Source: Dyadobacter sp. UC 10 (GTDB lineage: Bacteria > Bacteroidota > Bacteroidia > Cytophagales > Spirosomataceae). From it: a stretch of DNA of 64,000 nt. Of the stretch, positions 32,034-41,244 are shown one piece after another. Every line of letters begins with the position of its first letter. The first letter of the stretch is position 1. The notes under the pieces are model-generated. The model was not told the DNA's origin. It made no database searches and saw only the letters and a program-made list of their open reading frames with translations. The DNA is taken from positions 3,468,501 to 3,532,500 of the forward strand of contig NZ_VSRN01000001.1 of NCBI RefSeq assembly GCF_008369915.1, in the 5' to 3' direction. The position numbers and the translations under genes are program-made.

Positions 32034-34976
32034 TTACGCCAGCAAGTTCAATACATCTTCCCGGCTCAGCGATTTGATAAATCCTTCTTCGTTAGAAATA
32101 AGATCATCGGCGAGTTGCTTTTTAGTCCGCTGCAAAGCAAGGATCTTCTCTTCCACCGAATTTTTCGTAATAAACTTATAGGTAAATACCGTGCGATCCT
32201 GGCCGATCCGGTGTGCGCGATCCACGGCCTGGGCTTCGATAGCAGGATTCCACCAGGGATCGAGAATGAATACATAGTCGGCTGCGGTCAGGTTGAGGCC
32301 CAATCCACCTGCTTTTAAGGAGATCAAAAATATCTTAATGTCTTCCCGACCCTGGAAAGTCTCTACCTGCTCCTGTCGGTCTTTGGTTGATCCGTCGAGA
32401 TAGGCGTACTTGGTTTGATTCTCGTCTAGGTAGTGTCTGAATAGATCCAGATGCTTGATATACTGGCTGAAAATCAATATTTTATGATCTTCACTCATGA
32501 CAGTCTGCATCTTGTGCAGTATATCTTCAAACTTCCCTGAGCCAAACTGATATTCCGGATCGACCATTACAGGGTGATTTGCGAGCTGGCGCAGCTTGGT
32601 CAGACCTTGCAGCACTACGAGTTGAGATCTTGAAATGCCTTCTTTGTCAATACTTTGCAGGATCAGATTGCGATAATATGCCTTCGCTTCTTCATAAGCT
32701 TTCTCCTGTTCGTCCGACATATCGCAATACTGAACGCTTTCCACTTTCTCCGGCAGATCAGTCGCAACCTGCGATTTTAATCTTCTCAAAATGAATGGTT
32801 TGATCAGATTATAAAGCCGTTTTGTCTTTTCCTCGTCACCCTTTTTTTCGATAGGTATTTGAAATTCGTCCCTGAAAAAGGTCTGATTACCTAGTAAGCC
32901 GGGGTTCACAAATGTCATTTGCGACCAAAGATCCAGGGTATTATTCTCCACCGGCGTACCTGTCAATACCAGCCTGTGCGTGGAATTGAGCTTCCGGACT
33001 GCCTTTGTGATTATTGAGGCAGGATTTTTAATAGCCTGCGATTCATCAAGGATAACATAATTAAACCGGTAATTTTCAATGATATCAATATCCAGCCGCA
33101 CAATTCCGTAGGATGTCAGGATCAGATCGTACTGATCAAATTGAGAAGTATCTTTCTCGCGGTTTGTGCCCGTGTAAAGCAGCACTTTCAGGTCGGGCGT
33201 AAAACGTTTTGCTTCCAGCTGCCAGTTGTAGAGCAGCGAGGTCGGCATGATGAGCATCGACGGACTGCCGGTGCCATTTTCCTTCTCAGATTGCAGCAAT
33301 GCCAGCGTCTGTACCGTTTTTCCCAAACCCATATCATCTGCCAGACAACCCCCAAGACGATATTGTTTGAGAAATTGCAGCCAGTCGTAACCCGTTTTCT
33401 GATAGGGGCGCAGCGTGCCTTTGAAATTCACCGGAGGAACTACCGGCTCGATCTGCTGAAAATTGCGCAGGTTTTCCAGTTTCCGGCTGATCACCGCAGT
33501 CGCCAGGTTTTCTTCCTGCAACTCCTGGACCAGCGCGAGGTGGTGCATCCTGAGGCGGAATGCATCGTCGTGCCCCGAATGTTCGGTAAATGAAAAGAAT
33601 TCGGAATATTTGGTAAACCACCACTCGGGAATGACCGCCACTTCACCGTTTGGAAGCAGGAATTCCTTTTTACGATTTAAAATGTAGTTCCTGAGCTCGA
33701 TAAAAGGAATTTCAAATTCCCCGAACCTGACTTTTGCATTGATATCAAACCAATCCCGCCCTTCCTGAATGGAAATATCCAGCGAAGAATAACCCAGAAA
33801 ATAGCGTTTGCTGTCGCTGGTGTTCTGACGAACGATGATTCCGTTTTCGGCCAGCATGTTAGCATTGCTTTGCAGCCAGCCGAAAGCTTGAGATTTTGGC
33901 ATCTGCAGTTTCCCGCTCCGCATATTCAAGCCCCATTCTTTCAGCATTCGTACATTTTCACCTTCCACATCTATGCTGCGCCTTACCTTATTGAAAAAGT
34001 AGTCATTCCCCCTTTTTTCCATATGAACACTGGAAGGGTGCGCAAAGCTGTCATAGTGAAAGGAAAAACCTGCATATTGAAACGACAGGTCAAAGGCGAC
34101 ATCATTATCTTCTTCTTCCAGCACTTCCACATCTTCCGAATCCTGAAAAAGCACAGCCGCTTTTTTAGGTGTAGAAGAAAATTCCGAGATCGTCAGAATG
34201 GTCTTTGGCGAAGACGATACGTTCCGGATTTCGAAACCCCTTGCTACCACATTGTAAGAAGCGATCAGCGGGGCCACAAAGCGACCGTAGTATTGCTCCT
34301 CCACCTGACCGGGTATCGCAATGAATTTTTTATTCAAAAACGGCTTAATCTTCTTACCGTCGACATTACCCTCAAAACTATACAAATGTCCGTCGACGAT
34401 CAGCCATGCCGGATCTTCGCAGATCAGGAATGCGTTTTTATACTGAAATTCAAGCTTTTGATATTTATACCTGATGGTAGGGAAATAGTGGGTATTATCC
34501 TCATTTCTAACGAAATGGAAGCGAATAGAGGCTTTCTCAGGCTCGACTTCGACGCGTTTCCATAGCGGGTTACCATCGCTTCCCATGATGAAAATATCCT
34601 TTCCGGAGAGCTTTTCAAGTATCCTTGCCTTGCAGTTCTCGAGGTAACCTGCAATCGCTTCCTGTATTAATTTGTCACCTTTCTGAGGGTCATATACTTT
34701 AAGGAAAAAGTCAACAGCGCTTAATTTTTTGGTATTGAATTTCCGCAAAACCAGGTCCTGCTGAATATCGTCGATCAGCTTCACAAGTTCAATATCCCGG
34801 CTATCAAGCCCGCTCCTGAATTCTTTTACATTTTTTGAAGAGATATTCTGGATCTGAAACGTAAATTCTCCCTGGACATTCAGCTGAACGGCGAATGATT
34901 CAAAAATATACCCCAAATACTCATGGTTCAGAATTGAATATACAATCTTGAATGGCTCAGAGGGAGATACTTTCAT
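32034..34976 (-). CDS. SNF2-family (DEAD/DEAH-like) helicase
   Basis: 980 residues. The C-terminal half is a Swi2/Snf2 ATPase: Walker A LADDMGLGKTVQTLALL near residue 549, DESQAIKN as the DExx box, LTGTPVENNTLDLW, and the C-lobe motifs LISLKAGGLGLNLTAADYVF and DPWWNPAIEAQAVDRAHRIG. The N-terminal half is less conserved and may hold a SWIM-less SNF2_assoc domain. Such bacterial proteins move along DNA or remodel RNA polymerase complexes (as RapA does). Its last codons were copied to 30924-31037. Confidence 0.9.
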   Translation of the reverse strand: MKVSPSEPFKIVYSILNHEYLGYIFESFAVQLNVQGEFTFQIQNISSKNVKEFRSGLDSRDIELVKLIDDIQQDLVLRKFNTKKLSAVDFFLKVYDPQKGDKLIQEAIAGYLENCKARILEKLSGKDIFIMGSDGNPLWKRVEVEPEKASIRFHFVRNEDNTHYFPTIRYKYQKLEFQYKNAFLICEDPAWLIVDGHLYSFEGNVDGKKIKPFLNKKFIAIPGQVEEQYYGRFVAPLIASYNVVARGFEIRNVSSSPKTILTISEFSSTPKKAAVLFQDSEDVEVLEEEDNDVAFDLSFQYAGFSFHYDSFAHPSSVHMEKRGNDYFFNKVRRSIDVEGENVRMLKEWGLNMRSGKLQMPKSQAFGWLQSNANMLAENGIIVRQNTSDSKRYFLGYSSLDISIQEGRDWFDINAKVRFGEFEIPFIELRNYILNRKKEFLLPNGEVAVIPEWWFTKYSEFFSFTEHSGHDDAFRLRMHHLALVQELQEENLATAVISRKLENLRNFQQIEPVVPPVNFKGTLRPYQKTGYDWLQFLKQYRLGGCLADDMGLGKTVQTLALLQSEKENGTGSPSMLIMPTSLLYNWQLEAKRFTPDLKVLLYTGTNREKDTSQFDQYDLILTSYGIVRLDIDIIENYRFNYVILDESQAIKNPASIITKAVRKLNSTHRLVLTGTPVENNTLDLWSQMTFVNPGLLGNQTFFRDEFQIPIEKKGDEEKTKRLYNLIKPFILRRLKSQVATDLPEKVESVQYCDMSDEQEKAYEEAKAYYRNLILQSIDKEGISRSQLVVLQGLTKLRQLANHPVMVDPEYQFGSGKFEDILHKMQTVMSEDHKILIFSQYIKHLDLFRHYLDENQTKYAYLDGSTKDRQEQVETFQGREDIKIFLISLKAGGLGLNLTAADYVFILDPWWNPAIEAQAVDRAHRIGQDRTVFTYKFITKNSVEEKILALQRTKKQLADDLISNEEGFIKSLSREDVLNLLA

Positions 34977-35307
34977 TATCTGATTTGCTGCTAATAGTAA
35001 GTGTTGACGAAAAGCTGATCAAGGTTTGGAATAACCTCTTTGGGATATTGATAAACTTCAAATATAGATTAATTCGTCCCTAAATAAAAGACTTACCGGC
35101 AAGCGCGGCGGATATTTTTGTAGAAAAAGTTGGCTGTCTTTTAGAATAAAATCGCGCTGCCGGCCGCCTGCTCCACAGGCCGCATCGATCCGCATATCAA
35201 GCCGTTCCGACCACATTTTTCAGGCTTTTACACCAAATATGAATTGTGGCTTTTTGATGCGTTTAATATGCTGAGTTTTAAGATAGTATTTAAAATGCAA
35301 AACGATC
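34977..35307. other. Gene-free stretch with the SNF2 promoter
   Basis: On the minus strand TATATTTG at 35066-35059 matches the TAnnTTTG -7 element, about 85 bp before the helicase start; no clear -33 TTTG is present. Nothing else is supported between 35067 and 35307. Confidence 0.45.
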
Positions 35308-35451
35308 ATGGCAAGCGGCGGGCACATTTCCGGAAAACAATTTTTCAAAACCATTCGGACGGAATTCCGCAAGTTCGTTGACCGTGGTTTTGACTGGATC
35401 GCGCTCGTTGTCATCACTATGATCATTTTGCTGACCCTGGTACTATTTTAA
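35308..35451 (+). CDS. Small single-pass membrane protein
   Basis: A possible 47-residue protein, too short for most gene callers. MASGGHISGKQFFKTIRTEF starts it, a basic stretch (RKFVDRGFD) follows, and the C-terminus is one hydrophobic helix, WIALVVITMIILLTLVLF. A positively charged side before the helix predicts an N-inside orientation. It ends 21 bp before the next gene. No ribosome-binding site is obvious, and the opposite strand is also open here, so it is only a candidate. Confidence 0.4.
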   Translation: MASGGHISGKQFFKTIRTEFRKFVDRGFDWIALVVITMIILLTLVLF

Positions 35452-35472
35452 CCGACACTCACGAACCTGATT

Positions 35473-35904
35473 ATGAAATCTTTTCTGAATTATCTGACAT
35501 TCAGTTTATTACTTGTCGTTTGTTATTGCGTAAAGAAATATACCGTTCTGGCACAACCCCGCACAAAAACCGAGGTCAGTGGCAGGTTGCGGCATTTTGT
35601 CGGGCGCTTCTCCACGGAAGATAAGCCCGCCGCTATCTCCCCGTTGCAAATGAGCCTGCATTTCAGCGACAATTTTATCAAAGGTTCCTACCGTCATAGC
35701 AACTCGCAAAAAGAAGTCGAGCTCGTGGGCGCTTTGAACGGGGAAAATGAGCTGATCATAATTGAAACCTCAAACGGCAAAACCACAGGCGCATTCAAAG
35801 GAACATTCGAAAATGGAGACAACAGCCTCCTGCGGCTGACCGGCATCTGGAGCAGCGTTCAGAGTGACCACCTGCGCCCATTTTCTTTGCAGGAAGTCAG
35901 GTAG
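35473..35904 (+). CDS. Exported hypothetical protein
   Basis: 143 residues. A signal peptide (FLNYLTFSLLLVVCYCV) with cleavage probably near VLA-Q leads into a domain of about 115 residues with alternating hydrophobic strands, for example MSLHFSDNFIKGSYRHS and TTGAFKGTFENGDNSLLRLTG, resembling a small beta barrel or calycin-like sheet. No family is recognised. It precedes the large sensor protein by 91 bp on the same strand. Confidence 0.65.
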   Translation: MKSFLNYLTFSLLLVVCYCVKKYTVLAQPRTKTEVSGRLRHFVGRFSTEDKPAAISPLQMSLHFSDNFIKGSYRHSNSQKEVELVGALNGENELIIIETSNGKTTGAFKGTFENGDNSLLRLTGIWSSVQSDHLRPFSLQEVR

Positions 35905-35995
35905 CATGCTTGCGAAAATACCTCCTGTCCAATGCGTATGCTTTTCAGGGTAAGCGCTTTAAGGATGAAGATACAGCCACTCAACAATTCCATTT

Positions 35996-38900
35996 ATGAG
36001 GCATTTCAGGGTTTTCCTTCTGGTTTTGATAACCTGCATGAACACCATTGCCCAAATGCCGATCCTGACGCTGGAACACCTGACTACCAAAGAAGGGCTG
36101 CCTTCCAATGATATCTGGTGCATCACCAAGGACAAGCAGGGTTTTTTATGGATCGGCACCGGCCGAAATATCTGCCGGTACGACGGTTACCAATTTCTCC
36201 GGCTCGATAGTCTTTCGCTGGGCCTCTGCTCCGGAATCTCAACTGACTCAAAAGGAGATATTTATACATCGGTTGATACCAGGGGGATCGTGAAGATCGA
36301 TATCAAAACCCTCGACGTAAAGACCGTCGCCCGTAATGATTATGACGATGCAGATCAGGGAAATGACCTGCACGAACAGGCAATGGTCGATTCTTTTGAC
36401 CAGGTTTGGATTTGCGACTACACTTCCGTGAAACGCTATGATCCGGCCACGAAGAAAATTCATCGCTACACCTTCACTTCTGTACCGGGTGGAAACGTAT
36501 ACCAATATGCGAGCTTCTTTGAGGGGTCAGACAAAACCCTGTGGATCGTGTCAGAATTAGGCCTTTTCAAATATGACCGCAGGGTCGACAAGCTCATCTG
36601 TGTGTTGGGAGAGCGCGCTGATTTGCCTCAAAACCGCGTTCTCGTGAGGCTGAGCCGGGCTTCTGAAGACGCAGCCGGCAACCTTTGGATCGGTGGTTAC
36701 GAATATGGACTGGTCCGTTTTTCACCGGCTGATCAGTCATTTGAGATCATTAAAAAGGGTTTTGAGCAAAATAGCGTGATCTGTGCGCGTGAATCGCGGG
36801 ATGAAAATGGACGCAGGTTACTATTCATTGGAACAAACGATGGCATCAGCGTATTTTATCCTGATACTAAAAAACTCTATCATCTTCCTGAATTTTATAG
36901 TAACGGTATCAAAATCAAGGATATATACCATGATAAGGGAAATGGAATACTTTGGATCGGGACCAGCGCCGGCATTTACAAATACCGTTACCGCAATATC
37001 GGAATACGCACTGTTGTGATCCCGGCGAATATCGTCAGACTTCCTGTCCAGATCACGAATATCCAGTCGGGACCGGCGGGGAAATGGCTGCTTGGACTTT
37101 CACATTCCGGCGCACTTGAATGGACAGTATCTACGAATCAATTCCGGCACATTGCACTGCCTGTCGAAGCTAATGTGCAGCAGATCAGGTGGATAAATAG
37201 CCGCCCGTTTGCATTTACCGACAAAGGGATTTTTGCAGGCGATTTGGCCAAAGGAAAATTTGAGCGTTGGCAGCCTGCATTGACATTATTCAAAAACCAG
37301 GATTTCCGCGACGGGCTGGTTGACGGGAAAGGAAGGATTTGGATTGCCAGTCTGAATGAGGGATTGAAAGTAATAGACCCGACGAGCAATCGTGAGATCA
37401 GCCTCTGGGATAAAAAAGACGGTGCAGAGCTGACCCGTGAAAGCTATATTAAGTCCATCGTGGAAGGTAAAGATGGCAAAATATGGATCGCCAGCTGTTC
37501 CAGAGGGCTTTTCTTTTTTGACGAGAAAAGCAGAAAATTTACCAACATCGAAAAGCTGCCCGAAAATAGTGGACAAAAAATTGGGGGAGATTGTATAAAT
37601 GGATTACAGGTCGCCGCCGACGGTTCTATTCTGATCGCCAGCTGGGGCGGGGTTTCTAAACTATCTGCGGGTGGCCGGATATTGAATACGTTTGAGTTTA
37701 ACTCGGCTGCGCTGAAAGATACCTATTGCGCTAATATCGCCGAAACACCGGACGGTAATCTCTGGTTCAGTACCAACGAGGGTATCCACATTGCCAATCT
37801 AAAAACCGGCAGGATCAGGTACCTCACCACGATTGAAGGGCTTCGGAGCAATGCGCCTGTAGGTTTTTTTTATAGTCCTGAAAATGAGCTGCTGCTTGGT
37901 CATATCAATTCTTTTAATATACTGAATATCAGGCAGCTTAACAGGCATTCGACGAAGCCTCAGATTGTGCTGAGCACGGTAGAAGTGAAAGGGAAAACTT
38001 GGAAGCAGGATTTGGCCCGGGAGATCGTGCTGCATCCGGATGAAAATGCGGTTACTTTTAATTTTTCAACACTCAATTTCGAGCCGGCTTCCCAAAATCA
38101 CTACACTTACCAGCTGGAAGGTTTTGACTCTGGCTGGATTGAGCTGGGCAACCAGAATACCATTTCATTCACCAATCTCCCTGCGCGGACTTACACCCTC
38201 CGCGTCAAGAGCAGCAATAGCTCAGGGGTAACAAGCGAAAAACCGCTGGTTGTCCTGTTGACCGTCAAGCCTTATTTTACAAATACCTGGTTTTTCAGGA
38301 CACTCATTGGTCTGGCTATCGCAGCGCTGATCGTGGGTATGATGCGCTGGCGCGTGAATACGCTGGCGGAGCGCAATAAGCTCGACCTGCAAATCGCGGA
38401 ATGGAGATTAAAAGCGCTTCAATCGCAAATGAACCCACATTTCTTGTTCAATTCTCTCAATTCGGTACAGAATTATCTGCTGACCAATCGCGGCGTGGAA
38501 GGCGCGAAGTACCTGTCGAAGTTCTCCAAGCTGGTCAGGCGGATCATGGAAAATTCGAACCACCAGTATTTGTCTTTCGAAAAAATCATTGACACGCTCA
38601 AAATGTATGTGGAGATCGAATCTTTCCGGTTCAACCACGAGTTTACCTACACGTTTGATATCGAAGAAAACGAAATGCTGCTCGACACCCAGCTGCCGCC
38701 CATGCTCCTGCAACCTTATGTTGAAAATGCAATATGGCACGGTCTGATGCCGAAAGAAGGGGAGAAAAAATTGAGCATTACGGCCGGGCTGCGGGATAAG
38801 CATATTGTTTGCACGATCGAGGACAATGGAGTAGGGAGGGAGTTTGCGCCGAGGTCGGAAGGACATATTTCCCGCGGACAGGAAATGACAAGAGGCATTT

Positions 38901-39019
38901 TTGATTCGCTGCGCAGAAAGGATAGCGATGCCAGTCTCGAACTGGTGGATCTTTTCGACGAGAATAACAAGCCCGCCGGAACGCGGGTAATCATGATAAT
39001 TCCAATTACTAACGTTTGA
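35996..39019 (+). CDS. Ligand-sensing LytS-type histidine kinase with reg_prop propeller
   Basis: 1,007 residues. A signal-like N-terminus is followed by two-component regulator propeller blades (for example DKQGFLWIGTGRNICRYDG and DGKIWIASCSRGLFFFD), a Y_Y_Y domain (about 660-760, YTYQLEGFDSGWIELG), one membrane helix near residue 770 (FRTLIGLAIAALIVGMM) and a His_kinase domain with QMNPHFLFNSLNSVQNYL, where the His is the phosphorylation site, and an ATPase region with DNGVGRE. It senses a periplasmic ligand and passes phosphate to the LytTR regulator encoded 3 bp downstream. Confidence 0.92.
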   Translation: MRHFRVFLLVLITCMNTIAQMPILTLEHLTTKEGLPSNDIWCITKDKQGFLWIGTGRNICRYDGYQFLRLDSLSLGLCSGISTDSKGDIYTSVDTRGIVKIDIKTLDVKTVARNDYDDADQGNDLHEQAMVDSFDQVWICDYTSVKRYDPATKKIHRYTFTSVPGGNVYQYASFFEGSDKTLWIVSELGLFKYDRRVDKLICVLGERADLPQNRVLVRLSRASEDAAGNLWIGGYEYGLVRFSPADQSFEIIKKGFEQNSVICARESRDENGRRLLFIGTNDGISVFYPDTKKLYHLPEFYSNGIKIKDIYHDKGNGILWIGTSAGIYKYRYRNIGIRTVVIPANIVRLPVQITNIQSGPAGKWLLGLSHSGALEWTVSTNQFRHIALPVEANVQQIRWINSRPFAFTDKGIFAGDLAKGKFERWQPALTLFKNQDFRDGLVDGKGRIWIASLNEGLKVIDPTSNREISLWDKKDGAELTRESYIKSIVEGKDGKIWIASCSRGLFFFDEKSRKFTNIEKLPENSGQKIGGDCINGLQVAADGSILIASWGGVSKLSAGGRILNTFEFNSAALKDTYCANIAETPDGNLWFSTNEGIHIANLKTGRIRYLTTIEGLRSNAPVGFFYSPENELLLGHINSFNILNIRQLNRHSTKPQIVLSTVEVKGKTWKQDLAREIVLHPDENAVTFNFSTLNFEPASQNHYTYQLEGFDSGWIELGNQNTISFTNLPARTYTLRVKSSNSSGVTSEKPLVVLLTVKPYFTNTWFFRTLIGLAIAALIVGMMRWRVNTLAERNKLDLQIAEWRLKALQSQMNPHFLFNSLNSVQNYLLTNRGVEGAKYLSKFSKLVRRIMENSNHQYLSFEKIIDTLKMYVEIESFRFNHEFTYTFDIEENEMLLDTQLPPMLLQPYVENAIWHGLMPKEGEKKLSITAGLRDKHIVCTIEDNGVGREFAPRSEGHISRGQEMTRGIFDSLRRKDSDASLELVDLFDENNKPAGTRVIMIIPITNV

Positions 39020-39022
39020 AAA

Positions 39023-39829
39023 ATGGATCAACCGCTACGCGCTTTAATTATTGATGACGAAACAAATGCCCGCGAGGCGCTCGCAAATCTGCTGCAGCTC
39101 ATTTGCCCGGAAGTGGAGATCTGCGGGCAGGCCAGGAATGCCGACCAGGGGATCGGGCTGATCCGTGAAAAGAAGCCTGATCTGATATTCCTGGATATTC
39201 AAATGCCTGGGAAATCTGGTTTTGACCTGCTGGCGACCTTCGATAAGATCGATTTCGGGGTGATTTTTACAACAGCGTACCAGGAATACGCGATCCGCGC
39301 CTTTCGGTTCAGCGCCATTGATTATTTATTGAAACCCATTGACCCCGATGAATTGCAGGTAGCGGTTGCGAAATTTATGTCTAAAATGACGAAGGTAAAT
39401 CCCCAGCAGATCCAGATTCTGCAGGAACATTTAGACCCTACTAAAAGTCCAAGGCTCATAGAGCGAAAACGCAATGAAAATCAGCGTATCGCGCTTCCCA
39501 CTGCGGAGGGTATCCATTTTATCCAAATGACCGATATTATCCAGTGCGAGTCGCTGGGTTCCTATACCAAATTTCACCTGATCAAAGGTCCTTCTATTGT
39601 GGTATCCCGGTTATTAAAAGAATACGAAGAAATCCTGGACAACTACTATTTCTTCCGCGTTCATCAATCCAATATCATTAATCTGGAACATATTAAGCGG
39701 TACGTTAAAGGTGACGGCGGGCAGGTTTGGATGAGTAATAATACCGAAATTGAAGTTTCGCGCCGACGAAAAGAAGAGTTTTTGTCTTTGTTATCAGATT
39801 TTTACGTCAATTCAGGAAAGCTGAAATAA
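39023..39829 (+). CDS. LytTR-family response regulator
   Basis: 268 residues. The receiver domain (about 5-120) has Asp-Asp near the start (IIDDETNA), the phosphorylated Asp in LIFLDIQMPGKSGF and Lys in LLKPIDPDE. A LytTR DNA-binding domain (about 150-265) contains IIQCESLGSYTKFHL and FFRVHQSNIINLEHI. Its start follows the kinase stop by 3 bp, so the two are a cognate pair in one operon. Target genes are not visible. Confidence 0.93.
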   Translation: MDQPLRALIIDDETNAREALANLLQLICPEVEICGQARNADQGIGLIREKKPDLIFLDIQMPGKSGFDLLATFDKIDFGVIFTTAYQEYAIRAFRFSAIDYLLKPIDPDELQVAVAKFMSKMTKVNPQQIQILQEHLDPTKSPRLIERKRNENQRIALPTAEGIHFIQMTDIIQCESLGSYTKFHLIKGPSIVVSRLLKEYEEILDNYYFFRVHQSNIINLEHIKRYVKGDGGQVWMSNNTEIEVSRRRKEEFLSLLSDFYVNSGKLK

Positions 39830-39922
39830 GCGGGAATGGTACAGGGGTTTGCGTGACTGCGCCGGTTTTGAGATTATTTCCGCCACGTTTAAACCAAAAC
39901 CTGCCTGACCTATATTGCTGAA

Positions 39923-39951
39923 TTTGCCGCCTCCGGGTTGTATTACTTTTG
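39923..39951 (+). promoter_or_regulatory. Promoter of the lipoprotein gene
   Basis: TTTG at 39923-39926, a 17-nt spacer and TACTTTTG at 39944-39951. Transcription would begin near 39957, giving a leader of about 75 nt before the ATG at 40033. Confidence 0.55.
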
Positions 39952-40032
39952 AAATGTCAAAAAGGAAATAAGGGCTTAAAAGCCTGTTCCGATTCGAAAT
40001 TCATATTCAAAACACAACAACTCTTACGCATT

Positions 40033-40512
40033 ATGAAAACTTTACAAATCGCATTCCTTATTGTCTTTATTAGCATGATTGGTCTGACATCGTGCAGCAA
40101 AAAATCGGACGAAGTAAATCCTGAACCTGCACCGTCTGGAGCAGGTTTCCGGGTGAAAGTAGATGGAAAGGAATATGCGCCTGATTTTTCTTATGCCCTC
40201 GCCAATTTTCCTGGTAACGATAAATATTACGCGATCTATGGGCTTGATAGCAAAACCAGTGATATCGTCGCGATCGCACTTCCTAATACAGTAAACGAAG
40301 GCACTTTTCCGATCAACGAAGTAAATTTCGCAGTGCTTACCATGAATAAGGAAGACTTTTCAACGATTAATGGCGGGGAAGGCACGATCACGATCTCTAA
40401 AAAGACGGCTACCAATATCGTAGGAACATTCAGTTTCACCGCTGTCGACGCCACCGGGACTAAAAAACGCACACTGACCGACGGAAGCTTTAATGTGAAC
40501 GTCAAGTTATAA
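40033..40512 (+). CDS. Lipoprotein of unknown function
   Basis: 159 residues. MKTLQIAFLIVFISMIGLTSC is a lipoprotein signal with lipidated Cys21, followed by a Ser/Lys/Pro-rich linker. The domain that follows is beta-rich, with GAGFRVKVDGKEYAPD near its start and GEGTITISKKTATNIVGTFS near the end; it resembles small secreted immunoglobulin-like or calycin-like proteins common in Bacteroidota, but no family is certain. The open frame extends upstream over the promoter, so the ATG at 40033 is chosen. Confidence 0.78.
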   Translation: MKTLQIAFLIVFISMIGLTSCSKKSDEVNPEPAPSGAGFRVKVDGKEYAPDFSYALANFPGNDKYYAIYGLDSKTSDIVAIALPNTVNEGTFPINEVNFAVLTMNKEDFSTINGGEGTITISKKTATNIVGTFSFTAVDATGTKKRTLTDGSFNVNVKL

Positions 40513-40538
40513 TCCCAGTTCCTGAATCTATACACACT

Positions 40539-40564
40539 GGGCTGCTCTCGGGCAGCCTTTTTTA
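40539..40564 (+). terminator. Rho-independent terminator of the lipoprotein gene
   Basis: GGCTGC (40540-40545) pairs with GCAGCC (40552-40557), followed by seven T residues. It runs into the last codon of the convergent NarL-like gene. Confidence 0.82.
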
Positions 40565-41227
40565 TTTCTTCAGTGCCAGGCTGACCAGCTCTGCGGTATT
40601 CTTCACATTCGTTTTCTTCATGATACTTGCCCGCTGGTTAGCAACGGTATTGGAGCTGATTTCGAACTTTTCGGCAATATCCTTGCTGCTCATTCCTTCG
40701 ATCAGGCATTTGAGGATCTGTTGCTCGCGGGGCGTCAGGATATTCCAAACGAATTTTCCTTCCAGCTCTGCGGCTTCCGGCTCTGGTTGCGGCGTAACCA
40801 ATACTTGTTTAAGCAACTTGCGAATGATAATGGACGAGGCATAAGGTGGAAAATACAGCTCGCCCTTTGCAATAGCACGGATCGCACGCAGCATTTCGTC
40901 TCGGCCCGTATCTTTTTGAAGATAACCCGAGGCGCCACTTAACGCGGAAGTGAGAATATAGTCTGGATTGGTATGCATACTGAAAACCAGTATTTTAACA
41001 TGCGGAAAGGCGGGGACTATCTGTTTGATCACATCCAATCCCGACAGGCGCGGCATGGTCAGGTCGAGCAGGATCAGGTCCGGATTCACTTTTTCGACCA
41101 TATCCCACACTTCATCCCCATCGGAAGCTTCGCCCGCGATACGCAGGTCCTCTTCGTCTTCCAGCAAAGTGATAATCCCTTGTCTTACAACAGAATGGTC
41201 GTCAACAACCAATATCCTGATCGGCAT
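40562..41227 (-). CDS. NarL/FixJ-family response regulator
   Basis: 221 residues. The receiver has VVDDHSVVRQG at the start, phosphorylated Asp in LILLDLTMPRLSGL and Lys in LQKDTGRDE. The C-terminal LuxR-type HTH contains LTPREQQILKCLIEGMSSKD and SSNTVANQRASIMKK. It lies 17 bp after the NarX-like kinase gene and is the last gene of the leftward nirB-nirD-kinase-regulator group, so control of the nitrate island is the natural inference. Confidence 0.9.
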   Translation of the reverse strand: MPIRILVVDDHSVVRQGIITLLEDEEDLRIAGEASDGDEVWDMVEKVNPDLILLDLTMPRLSGLDVIKQIVPAFPHVKILVFSMHTNPDYILTSALSGASGYLQKDTGRDEMLRAIRAIAKGELYFPPYASSIIIRKLLKQVLVTPQPEPEAAELEGKFVWNILTPREQQILKCLIEGMSSKDIAEKFEISSNTVANQRASIMKKTNVKNTAELVSLALKK

Positions 41228-41244
41228 TTTTTTTAAGTATCAGT

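Noticed and set aside
35220-35426. 68-residue minus-strand frame
   Set aside because: It overlaps the better plus-strand candidate and has no promoter, signal or family features.
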